Assembly: GCA_965531145.1 (NCBI GenBank) | Contig: CBESOE010000041.1 | Location: 1-28,944 of the forward strand | Length of the DNA: 28,944 nt | From: JAQAZP01 sp965531145 | Lineage (GTDB): Bacteria > Acidobacteriota > JAQAZP01 | Direction: 5' to 3' | Translations under genes and position numbers: made by a program | Notes under the pieces: model-generated | What the model was told of the DNA's origin: nothing | The model's input: the letters and a program-made list of their open reading frames with translations, nothing else | Databases searched by the model: none | In this document: positions 16,250-23,378 of the stretch, piece after piece | How the letters are laid out: each line of letters starts with the position of its first letter | Numbering within the stretch: position 1 is the stretch's first letter

Positions 16250-16269
16250 GACTTGCAGGGAGGCAGACC

Positions 16270-17664
16270 GTGACCCTGGAACGAAAATATCGTGGCCACT
16301 TCCACTACCTGCTGGTCACCCTCGACGTGGCGGCCATCTCGCTCTCGTGGATTTCCGCCTACTATCTCCGCGCGGCGCTGGACCGTTACTTCCTCTGGCC
16401 GATCAATCCGCCCCTGACCTATTTTTATGCCCTGCCGGCCATCGCCGTGCTCTGGATCATCGTCTGCGCCACCTTCCAACTCCACCGGCGCAAGCGGCAG
16501 ATCACCCGCTTCGAAGAGCTCCACTCCCTGCTCAAGGCCGTGCTGCTCAACCTGCTGGTGGTGCTGGCCGTGGCCTACGTCTTTCGCGAGTTCGGCCTGG
16601 GCCGCTCGGTGATCTTCCTCTCCGCCGGGTTCAACCTGCCGCTGCTGGGGTTGTCACGCTACATCTTCTCCCGCCTCGAACGGCGCCAGCGGGCCAGGGG
16701 CAAATGGACGGTGAACGCACTGATCCTCGGCGCCGGCAGCACCGGAATCCGGGCCTTGCAGCGGATGGAGGATCACCCGCAGGTGGGATACCGGGTGGTG
16801 GGTTTTCTCGATGACGACCCGGAGAAGAAGGACAGCGAGTTCGGCGGCATCAAGGTGCTGGGCACCCTCGACGAACTGGCGCGGATCACCCAGGAGCAGA
16901 ACGTCCAGGAAATTTTCGTGGCCATGCCGTCAAAAAAGCCGCGGGAAATCCTCAACCTGGTGGCCGGACTGGACGGGCTGCCGGTGAACTTCCGCGTGGT
17001 CTCCAACCTCTTCGAGGTGCTCTCCCGGGGTACCGACATCGACGTGATCGAGAACTGCCCGGTGTTCGACCTGCGGGCCAACGGCAGCCGGCACTCGGTC
17101 TACCCCGCGGCCAAACGGGTCTTCGACCTGCTGGTCTCGCTACCCCTGCTGGCGGTGACCATACCGCTGCTGGCCGCAACGGCGCTGCTGGTGCGCATCG
17201 ACTCCCGCGGCCCGGCGATTTTCAAGCAGAAACGGGTGGGCTACCGGGGGAACGAGTTCGAGATGTACAAGTTCCGCACCATGCAGATCGACACCGACAC
17301 CTACGAGCAAGCGCCCAGCAGCCCCGACGACCCGCGAACCACCCGGGTGGGCCGCTTCCTGCGCCAGACCAGCCTCGACGAAATGCCGCAGTTCTTCAAC
17401 GTGGTGCGGGGGGAAATGAGCCTGGTGGGGCCGCGGCCGGAGATGCCCTTCATCGTCAGCCAGTACGAGGAGTGGCAGAAGAAGCGGTTCAACGTCAAGC
17501 CGGGTATAACCGGGCTGTGGCAGGTGATCGGCCGCAAGGAGCTGCCGCTGCACGAAAACCTCGAATACGATTTCTACTACATCCGTAACCGGTCCTTCTC
17601 CATGGACCTGGCCATCCTGCTCAAGACCCTGCCGGCGGTGTTCAAGCGGCGGGGGGCATTTTAA
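16270..17664 (+). CDS. Undecaprenyl-phosphate sugar-1-phosphate transferase (WcaJ/polyprenyl glycosylphosphotransferase type)
   Basis: Inner-membrane enzyme of 464 residues that starts exopolysaccharide or capsule repeat units by moving hexose-1-phosphate (often glucose or galactose) from a UDP-sugar to undecaprenyl phosphate. Residues 1-135 hold about four membrane segments, and 145-270 form a nucleotide-binding-like CoA-binding domain (ALILGAGSTGIRAL at 150-163). The catalytic sugar-transferase domain starts at KRVFDLLVS (282-290) and carries YKFRTM (333-338), SLDEMPQFFNV (368-378) and GEMSLVGPRPE (381-391). GTG at 16270 is supported by GGGAGG 6 bases upstream. It is transcribed opposite to nearly all other glycan genes in the window and is a second initiating transferase besides the WecA-type enzyme. 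Confidence 0.93.
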   Translation: MTLERKYRGHFHYLLVTLDVAAISLSWISAYYLRAALDRYFLWPINPPLTYFYALPAIAVLWIIVCATFQLHRRKRQITRFEELHSLLKAVLLNLLVVLAVAYVFREFGLGRSVIFLSAGFNLPLLGLSRYIFSRLERRQRARGKWTVNALILGAGSTGIRALQRMEDHPQVGYRVVGFLDDDPEKKDSEFGGIKVLGTLDELARITQEQNVQEIFVAMPSKKPREILNLVAGLDGLPVNFRVVSNLFEVLSRGTDIDVIENCPVFDLRANGSRHSVYPAAKRVFDLLVSLPLLAVTIPLLAATALLVRIDSRGPAIFKQKRVGYRGNEFEMYKFRTMQIDTDTYEQAPSSPDDPRTTRVGRFLRQTSLDEMPQFFNVVRGEMSLVGPRPEMPFIVSQYEEWQKKRFNVKPGITGLWQVIGRKELPLHENLEYDFYYIRNRSFSMDLAILLKTLPAVFKRRGAF

Positions 17665-17667
17665 ATT

Positions 17668-17682
17668 TCACCCTGAGGGTGA
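17668..17682 (+). other. Short inverted repeat after the WcaJ-type gene
   Basis: TCACCC and GGGTGA flank a 3-base loop just behind the stop codon, and a GCCGGC-GTCA-GCCGGC palindrome lies about 20 bases further on. Neither has a T tract, so termination here is uncertain and read-through into the solute-binding protein gene is possible. Confidence 0.3.
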
Positions 17683-17735
17683 CTGAAACCTGTGGCGCCG
17701 GCGTCAGCCGGCCGCCAAAAACCTGGGAGGAAAGA

Positions 17736-18545
17736 ATGAAGCGCTCGTTAATCCTGTTCGCCGTTGCCCTGTTTGTTCTGCTGGGAGGCGTGGTCGATAC
17801 CACCGCCGGAAACGCTCCGGTTCTCAACCGGATCGTCGAGAGCGGCACGTTGAGAGTCGGCATGTCCGGCAGCCAGCCGCCCTTCACGGTGGTGGCCAAA
17901 TCGGGATCGATGATCGGGTACGAGGTCGATCTGGCCACCCTCCTCGCCGATGCCATGGGCGTCAAGGTGGAGTTTGTCAAGATACCGTTCGGCCAGTTGC
18001 TGCCCGCCCTGGAGAAGGGCGATATCGACGCCATCATGTCGGGCATGACCATGACACCCGAACGCAACCTCAAGGCGGCGTTCGTGGGGCCGTACATCAT
18101 CTCGGGGAAATCGATCCTCACCAAGTCGGCGACCCTGGCCCAGCTCCGGGACGCCGAAGAGATCGATCGCTCCACCATCACCATTGCCGCGCTCAAGGGC
18201 TCCACCAGCGAGAAGTTCGTCAAAATAGTTCTCGAAAAGACAAATTTCGTACCGGTGGATGACTACGACACCGCGGTGCAGATGGTGATCGAGGGCAAAG
18301 CCGATGCCATGGTGGCGGATCTGCCGATCTGTGCCCTGTCACAGATGCGCTTTCCGGAGGCCGGTCTGGCCACGCTGGCCACGCCGCTGACCATCGAGCC
18401 GATCGGTATCGCGCTGGCACCGGGCGACTCGCTCTACGTCAACATGGTCACCAACTATCTCAGCGCCCTGGAAGCCATGGGGCTTCTCGACGCCCTGGAA
18501 AAGAAGTGGTTCGAGGATGGCGGCTGGCTGATCCAGCTCCCGTGA
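17736..18545 (+). CDS. Periplasmic solute-binding protein, family 3 (amino-acid-binding type)
   Basis: Secreted ligand-binding protein of 269 residues resembling the binding components of polar amino-acid ABC transporters. A signal peptide (about 1-27: basic MKRS, hydrophobic core, small residues near TTAG) leads into VLNRIVESGTLRVGMSGSQPPF, the usual first strand of family 3. GYEVDLATLLADAMGVKVEFV and GDIDAIMSGMTMTPERN, the other family hallmarks, follow. ATG at 17736 is chosen because GGGAGG lies 5-6 bases upstream and the signal peptide follows directly. No permease or ATPase is adjacent, so it is either an orphan binding protein or serves a sensor or transporter encoded elsewhere. Its 3' end converges with the molybdoenzyme gene with 7 bases between the stop codons. 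Confidence 0.88.
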   Translation: MKRSLILFAVALFVLLGGVVDTTAGNAPVLNRIVESGTLRVGMSGSQPPFTVVAKSGSMIGYEVDLATLLADAMGVKVEFVKIPFGQLLPALEKGDIDAIMSGMTMTPERNLKAAFVGPYIISGKSILTKSATLAQLRDAEEIDRSTITIAALKGSTSEKFVKIVLEKTNFVPVDDYDTAVQMVIEGKADAMVADLPICALSQMRFPEAGLATLATPLTIEPIGIALAPGDSLYVNMVTNYLSALEAMGLLDALEKKWFEDGGWLIQLP

Positions 18546-18556
18546 CAGAAGGTCAC
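18542..18556. other. Inverted repeat spanning two convergent stop codons
   Basis: GTGAC-AGAAG-GTCAC contains the TGA of the solute-binding protein gene in the left arm and the TGA of the molybdoenzyme gene, read on the other strand, in the right arm. There is no T tract on either side. The repeat could slow both polymerases but is too short for a confident terminator call. Confidence 0.3.
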
Positions 18557-20685
18557 CGGCGGGAGAGGGCCCCGAGGACTCGCTGGGGGGTGAGGGGCAG
18601 TTCGTGGAAGCGCACCCCGATGGCCCGGTAGACCGCGTTGGCGATGGCGCCCACCGTCGGGATCACCGGGAGCTCGCCGCAGCCTCGGGGCATATCTTCC
18701 CTGGCTTCGTTGTCGAAGAAGGCGAGCTGGATCGGCGGGACATCCGAGAAGCGCGGGATGCGGTAGCGGTCGAAGCTGCAGGTGCGGGCGGTGTGGCCGT
18801 CCAGATCCACCTCTTCGAACAAAGCATAGCCCAGACCCCAGATCATGGCGCCGTTGGTGTTGGCGGTGAGGGTGTTGATATTGACCACCACACCGATATC
18901 GAACGCGCCGGCCAGCCGCTTCACCCGCACCACGCCGCTGGACCGGTTGACCGACACCTCGGCCCCCACGGCTCCCAGCTGACGCCCGCCATGGTGGCAG
19001 ATGGCGAAGCCGATTCCGTGGTCCGGCGGCGGCTCGACGTGCCCGTAGTCGAGCATTTCGCTGCAGGTGTCGAGCAGGGGGCCGAAGGACGGTGTGTGCA
19101 GGTTGAGCTTGCGGAACGCCACCGGGTCTAGGCCCGCCGCCTCGGCCAGCATGTCGGTGTGGCTCTCCACCGCGAAGCAGGTCTGCACGAAGCTGGTGCC
19201 GCGCATTGTGCCGTGGCGTGCCGGCATATCCGTATGGAACAGCCGGGTCAGCACGTGGGGGATCCTGTAGGTCGCGGTGCTGCCGTGCCCCTCGTCCTGG
19301 TGGAGATCGAGGGTGCGGGCGATGAGCCTGCCGTCCGGGCCCACCCCGCTGGTGATGTCCGCCACCACCGCCTCCTTGTAGCGGTCCATAATGACGAACT
19401 GGCGTTCCCGGCTGTAGACGTGCTTGACGGTGGAGCCCCTGACCTCTGTGGCGAACTCGGCCGCCTCGGGGGGGGCCAGGGTATCGACTTTGACGCCAAA
19501 CCCGCCGCCCACCGGCATGCTGATCAATCGCACCTGCTCCTCGGGCACGCCGATTCGCTCAGCGACCCACGGCCGCTGCTTGAACGGCGCCTGGGTCGAC
19601 GCCCAGACCAGCGCTTTCCCGTCCTCCATCCGGGCCACTGCCGTCTCCGTCTCCAGCGGCGTCTGGCTGGCGTACTGGGTGAGGTAGGTCTCGCTGAGGG
19701 TGACCGCACTTGTGGTTAGTCCAGCTGCTGGATCACCCGTATCCTCGACGGCCTTCACCAGTGTGGCACCGGCGCGAATCTCGGCTTCCCGGTCCAGGCT
19801 CTTGCCGCGGTCCGGAACACGCCAGGTGGCCTTCATCGCCTCCAGCCCCTTCTGCACCGTCGAATAGCGATCGGCGATTACGAACGCCGAACGTTCGGAC
19901 CGCCGGGCGGCCTCCACGCCGGGTACCTTTCGCGCCGCCTCCAGGTCCACCGATTCGAGCTGGCTGAGGTGAATGTGGTAGTCGGAGTTGAGAAAGGCCC
20001 CGTAGAGGCACTGGCCCGGGAAAAGATCCCCGGCATACTGCAGGCTGCCGGTGACGATGGCCTCGGCGTTGACTGCCGGAGTCTTCCTGTCGATATAGGG
20101 CGGGTTGTGCTTCCGCACTTCAAGCCAGTCACTGGCGGCGAGATGGACCATGTCGTCCTCGTCCACCAGTTCAGAGATACTAACCCGCCGCTGTGGTTTC
20201 CGGCGGTGTGAGATCACGGCCCCGGACCAGGTCAGCTGGTCGGCCGGGCAGCCCAGCGCCTCCGCGGCACGGCCCAGCAGGTCTTCGCGGATCCTGGCGC
20301 AGGCGTTCCAGTGGCCCCAGCCCACAATCCGGGTGGCGCCGCTGCCCTCGGTGGGCCCGTCGTCGGGACAGCTGGCGGTGTCTCCCATGACGATCTCCAC
20401 CGCGGCGGGCGGGACGCCCAGCCCCTGGGAGACCACATTGCTGATGACGGTTTTCAGCCCCTGGCCGAGTTCGATACGGCCGGTGTGAACGGTCACCGAC
20501 CCGTCAGGGTGGACGAAGATCCATTCGGTGTAGTCGACAAAGAAGATCTCCGCATGGTCGACGAGTTTCTTCCTCGGGACCGTGGCCTCCTTTTTCGAGT
20601 CCCCCGTGCAGGAAAGCGCGAAGCCGTAGGCCAGGGAACCGCTGGCCAGCTTGATGAACTGGCGCCGGTCAAGAGTCACGGCCAT
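18553..20685 (-). CDS. Molybdopterin-binding subunit of xanthine dehydrogenase-family hydroxylase (isoquinoline 1-oxidoreductase beta-like), Tat-exported
   Basis: Large catalytic subunit of 710 residues of a molybdenum hydroxylase, a class that oxidises aldehydes or N-heterocycles with water-derived oxygen. A twin-arginine signal, DRRQFIKLASGSLAYGFAL (6-24), precedes Cys26, so the protein is exported folded and might be lipid-anchored. Cofactor-region signatures are GRIELGQGLKT (69-79), a Gly-rich VGGGFGVK stretch mid-protein, RGTSFVQ, and the C-terminal GCGELPVIPTVGAIANAV with the active-site Glu671. The gene overlaps its [2Fe-2S] partner by 17 bases. ATG at 20685 sits just behind a GGGGAGGGG sequence; a GTG at 20679 and a TTG at 20709 are alternatives. 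The substrate is unknown. Confidence 0.9.
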   Translation of the reverse strand: MAVTLDRRQFIKLASGSLAYGFALSCTGDSKKEATVPRKKLVDHAEIFFVDYTEWIFVHPDGSVTVHTGRIELGQGLKTVISNVVSQGLGVPPAAVEIVMGDTASCPDDGPTEGSGATRIVGWGHWNACARIREDLLGRAAEALGCPADQLTWSGAVISHRRKPQRRVSISELVDEDDMVHLAASDWLEVRKHNPPYIDRKTPAVNAEAIVTGSLQYAGDLFPGQCLYGAFLNSDYHIHLSQLESVDLEAARKVPGVEAARRSERSAFVIADRYSTVQKGLEAMKATWRVPDRGKSLDREAEIRAGATLVKAVEDTGDPAAGLTTSAVTLSETYLTQYASQTPLETETAVARMEDGKALVWASTQAPFKQRPWVAERIGVPEEQVRLISMPVGGGFGVKVDTLAPPEAAEFATEVRGSTVKHVYSRERQFVIMDRYKEAVVADITSGVGPDGRLIARTLDLHQDEGHGSTATYRIPHVLTRLFHTDMPARHGTMRGTSFVQTCFAVESHTDMLAEAAGLDPVAFRKLNLHTPSFGPLLDTCSEMLDYGHVEPPPDHGIGFAICHHGGRQLGAVGAEVSVNRSSGVVRVKRLAGAFDIGVVVNINTLTANTNGAMIWGLGYALFEEVDLDGHTARTCSFDRYRIPRFSDVPPIQLAFFDNEAREDMPRGCGELPVIPTVGAIANAVYRAIGVRFHELPLTPQRVLGALSRR

Positions 20686-21157
20686 CCCCTCCCCTGCTCT
20701 TTCCGGCAACGCTCTCGATGGCTTCGACGATGCCGGGGTAGGACGCGCAACGGCAGAGGTTGTCGTTCATGAAATCGACGATCTGTTTTCGTGAGGGGGT
20801 GGGATTCTCCTTGAGCAGCGCCGTGGCGGTGATGATCATCCCCGGTGTGCAGAATCCGCAGCCGAAGGCCGTGTGTTCGATGAATGCCGACTGGAGGGGT
20901 GACAGGTCGCCGTTGGTGGAGAGCCCTTCGATGGTGACGATCTTCTCACCATTGGCCACATCGCCGGCGGCCAGCACGCAGGACCGGTGAGCTTCGCCGT
21001 CGATCAGTACCGAGCAGGCGCCGCAATCCCCTTCACCGCAGCTGAACTTGGTTCCGGTGAGGCCCAGCTGGTCCCGCAGGACCCAGAGCAGCGGTTCCTC
21101 CACGTCAACCGTCACCGCGTGCACGGTGCCGTTCACGTTGAGTTCGAACTTCTTCAC
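20669..21157 (-). CDS. [2Fe-2S] subunit of molybdenum hydroxylase (isoquinoline 1-oxidoreductase alpha-like)
   Basis: Small electron-transfer subunit of 162 residues with two [2Fe-2S] clusters. The N-terminal ferredoxin-type cluster is bound by Cys40, Cys45, Cys48 and Cys60 (motif CGEGDCGAC). The second cluster is bound by Cys100, Cys103, Cys135 and Cys137 (motifs CGFC and CRC). There is no signal peptide, as expected if it is co-exported with the Tat-tagged partner. The GTG at 21157 has GGAGG 7 bases upstream. No FAD-binding subunit is next to it, which matches the two-subunit isoquinoline-oxidoreductase arrangement; the next electron carrier is not visible. Confidence 0.93.
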   Translation of the reverse strand: MKKFELNVNGTVHAVTVDVEEPLLWVLRDQLGLTGTKFSCGEGDCGACSVLIDGEAHRSCVLAAGDVANGEKIVTIEGLSTNGDLSPLQSAFIEHTAFGCGFCTPGMIITATALLKENPTPSRKQIVDFMNDNLCRCASYPGIVEAIESVAGKSRGGDGRDS

Positions 21158-21199
21158 CGGGGCCTCCTCCGGCAGTCCTGGGGGAACGGGGCGCGACCA

Positions 21200-22162
21200 T
21201 CAGCTGTGGCGCTGCGCCTCAACCTGCTCGGCGATCCAGGGATAGGTGCGGGCGATGCCTTCGCGCAGTGAGACCCTGGACTGCCAGCCGATGGAGTAGA
21301 TCAGCTCGTTGCTGAAGTTGCGGGACTCCACACCCACCGGCCCGTCGACATATGTGATCGTGATCTTTTTCCCGGCCACCTCGGCCACCGTCTGCACCAG
21401 CCCCTTGACCGAAACGTATTCCGGGCAGCCGATGTTCGCCGGCTGGTCCAGGTCCGAGTGCATCAGCAGCAGGATGCCCTCCACCATATCGTCCACATGG
21501 GTGTATGAGCGCACCGCCGAGCCGTCGCCCCAGACGTCGATGGAGCCGCCTTCCTCCGCCTGGGCCACCTTGCGGCAGATGGCCGCCGGCGCCTTTTCCC
21601 GGCCGCCGTCCCACGTACCCTCGGCGCCGAAACAATTCTGGAAGCGGGCGATACGGATCGCCATCCCCATGTTGCGCCCGTAGGCCATGGCCATCCGTTC
21701 GGCATAGAGCTTCTCCCAACCGTACTCGTTGTCCGGCAGGGCGGGGTAGGCACCGTCCTCGGCCATCTCCGGTTCGCCGATCTTCATGTCACGGTAGACA
21801 CAGACGGAAGAGGAGAAGAAATAGCGGGGTACACCCGCCGCGGCGGCGGCATGAACCATGTTGATATTGATCAGCGCGCTGTTGCGCATGATCTCGCACT
21901 CGGCGGAGTGGATGAAGCCCATGCCGCCCATGTCGGCGGCCAGCTGGTAGACCTCGTCGAACCGGCCCTCGGCCAGCTCCAGCGACCGGGCGCAATCCTC
22001 GGGCTTCCGTAGATCGAGAACGAGAAATTCATCCGCCGCCGACCGGGCAAACTCGTGTTCCTTGATGTCAACACCGCGGACCCAGCAGCCCCGCGCTTTA
22101 AGTTCCTTGACCAGGTGTCCGCCAATAAACCCGCCGGCCCCGCAAACCAGTGCCTTCGTCAT
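21200..22162 (-). CDS. NAD-dependent epimerase, GDP-mannose 3,5-epimerase-like
   Basis: Extended SDR enzyme of 320 residues that closely follows the plant GDP-mannose 3,5-epimerase pattern. It has GAGGFIGGHL (8-17), YQLAADMGGMGFI (72-84), SSSVCVY with Cys121, EYGWEK with Tyr147 and Lys151, and GTWDGGREKAPAAICRK with Lys190. These match in order and spacing the catalytic Cys, Tyr/Lys pair and Lys of the plant enzyme. The likely product is GDP-L-galactose or GDP-L-gulose, or a 3,5-epimerised GDP-heptose or deoxy sugar. The gene lies 34 bases behind gmd, which uses the same GDP-mannose substrate. The assignment comes from remembered motifs, and a related GDP-sugar epimerase remains possible. Confidence 0.85.
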   Translation of the reverse strand: MTKALVCGAGGFIGGHLVKELKARGCWVRGVDIKEHEFARSAADEFLVLDLRKPEDCARSLELAEGRFDEVYQLAADMGGMGFIHSAECEIMRNSALININMVHAAAAAGVPRYFFSSSVCVYRDMKIGEPEMAEDGAYPALPDNEYGWEKLYAERMAMAYGRNMGMAIRIARFQNCFGAEGTWDGGREKAPAAICRKVAQAEEGGSIDVWGDGSAVRSYTHVDDMVEGILLLMHSDLDQPANIGCPEYVSVKGLVQTVAEVAGKKITITYVDGPVGVESRNFSNELIYSIGWQSRVSLREGIARTYPWIAEQVEAQRHS

Positions 22163-22196
22163 AGACCTGTCCCTTGAGTGATGGGGTTGTTGTTTC

Positions 22197-23285
22197 TCAG
22201 CTGACGTCGCCGTTCTTTCGTTCCCGCCGCGCTTCCTCGATGTCGCTGTTCACCATCTCCGTCACCAGTTGTTCGAAGCTGGTGCTGCTCTCCCACCCCA
22301 GTTCGTCACGCGCCTTGGATGGGTCGCCCAGCAGGGTTTCCACCTCGGTGGGCCGGAAATAACGGGGGCTGATCTCCAGGATCACCGTCCCCGGTTCGAG
22401 ATGGCTGGCATCACCGGTGGCCGAGCGCACCACGCCCTGCTCTTCCATACCCTCGCCCCGCCATTCCACCTCGATGCCCGCCGCGGTGAAGGCCCGCTCG
22501 CAAAACTCCCGCACCGAGTGCTGTTCGCCGGTGGCCACCACGAAGTCGTCCGGCCGGTCGTGCTGCAGGATCAGCCACTGGGCCCGCACGAAATCCCTGG
22601 CATGCCCCCAGTCCCGCTTGCTGTCCAGGTTTCCCAGGTGCATGCGTTTCTGGGTACCCAGGGCGATGCGCGCCGCCCCCCTGGTGATCTTGCGCGTGAC
22701 AAAAGTCTCACCCCGTATCGGGCTCTCGTGGTTGAAGAGGATTCCGTTGGAGGCAAAGATGCCATACGCCTCGCGGTAGTTCACCGTGATCCAGTAGCTG
22801 TAGACCTTGGCCACCCCGTATGGGCTGCGGGGGTAGAACGGCGTGTTCTCGGTCTGCGGAACCTCGCGCACCCGCCCGAACATCTCGCTGGTGGAGGCCT
22901 GGTAAAACCGGGTGGTTTTCTCCAGCTTCAGCAGGCGGATGGCCTCCAGCAGGCGCAGCGTGCCCAACGCGTCGGCGTTGGCCGTGTATTCTGGCGTCTC
23001 GAAGGAGACCTGGACATGGCTCTGGGCCGCGAGGTTGTAGATTTCGTCGGGACGAATCTCCTGGACGATCCTGATCAGGTTGGTGGAATCGGTCAGGTCG
23101 CCATAGTGGAGAGAGAAACGCCGGTCGGCGTCGTGCACATCCTGATACAGGTGGTCCACGCGCTGGGTGTTAAAACTTGATGATCGCCTCTTGATTCCGT
23201 GGACCGAGTACCCCTGTTCCAGGAGCAGTTCAGCCAGGTAGGCGCCATCTTGGCCGGTGATGCCGGTGATCAGGGCGGTCTTCAC
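22197..23285 (-). CDS. gmd: GDP-mannose 4,6-dehydratase
   Basis: Cytoplasmic NADP-dependent SDR enzyme that turns GDP-D-mannose into GDP-4-keto-6-deoxy-D-mannose, the precursor of fucose, rhamnose and perosamine nucleotides. It shows ALITGITGQDGAYL (4-17), the RRSSSFNTQR loop (33-42), LAAQSHVQVSF (85-95), the catalytic Ser131, Thr132 and Glu134 in QASTSEMFG, and the Tyr156/Lys160 pair in YGVAK. Length 362 is typical. GTG at 23285 is preferred because GAGGTG lies about 6 bases upstream and the protein then starts MKTALITG as relatives do; the ATG at 23306 would add seven residues. No reductase such as Fcl or Rmd is nearby, so the next step is encoded elsewhere or done by a neighbouring enzyme. 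Confidence 0.94.
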   Translation of the reverse strand: MKTALITGITGQDGAYLAELLLEQGYSVHGIKRRSSSFNTQRVDHLYQDVHDADRRFSLHYGDLTDSTNLIRIVQEIRPDEIYNLAAQSHVQVSFETPEYTANADALGTLRLLEAIRLLKLEKTTRFYQASTSEMFGRVREVPQTENTPFYPRSPYGVAKVYSYWITVNYREAYGIFASNGILFNHESPIRGETFVTRKITRGAARIALGTQKRMHLGNLDSKRDWGHARDFVRAQWLILQHDRPDDFVVATGEQHSVREFCERAFTAAGIEVEWRGEGMEEQGVVRSATGDASHLEPGTVILEISPRYFRPTEVETLLGDPSKARDELGWESSTSFEQLVTEMVNSDIEEARRERKNGDVS

Positions 23286-23378
23286 TTTTCGCACCTCTTC
23301 TTCCATGGGTCCATGGCCTGGGATTCGGATTAAAGCGCTGCTAATATATACCGTTTTCCCGCGATTTCCTAGACACGA

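Noticed and set aside
23307..23378. Promoter in front of gmd
   Set aside because: A TATATATT run suits a -10 element but no acceptable -35 sequence lies 16-18 bases upstream, so co-transcription with the preceding gene remains as likely.
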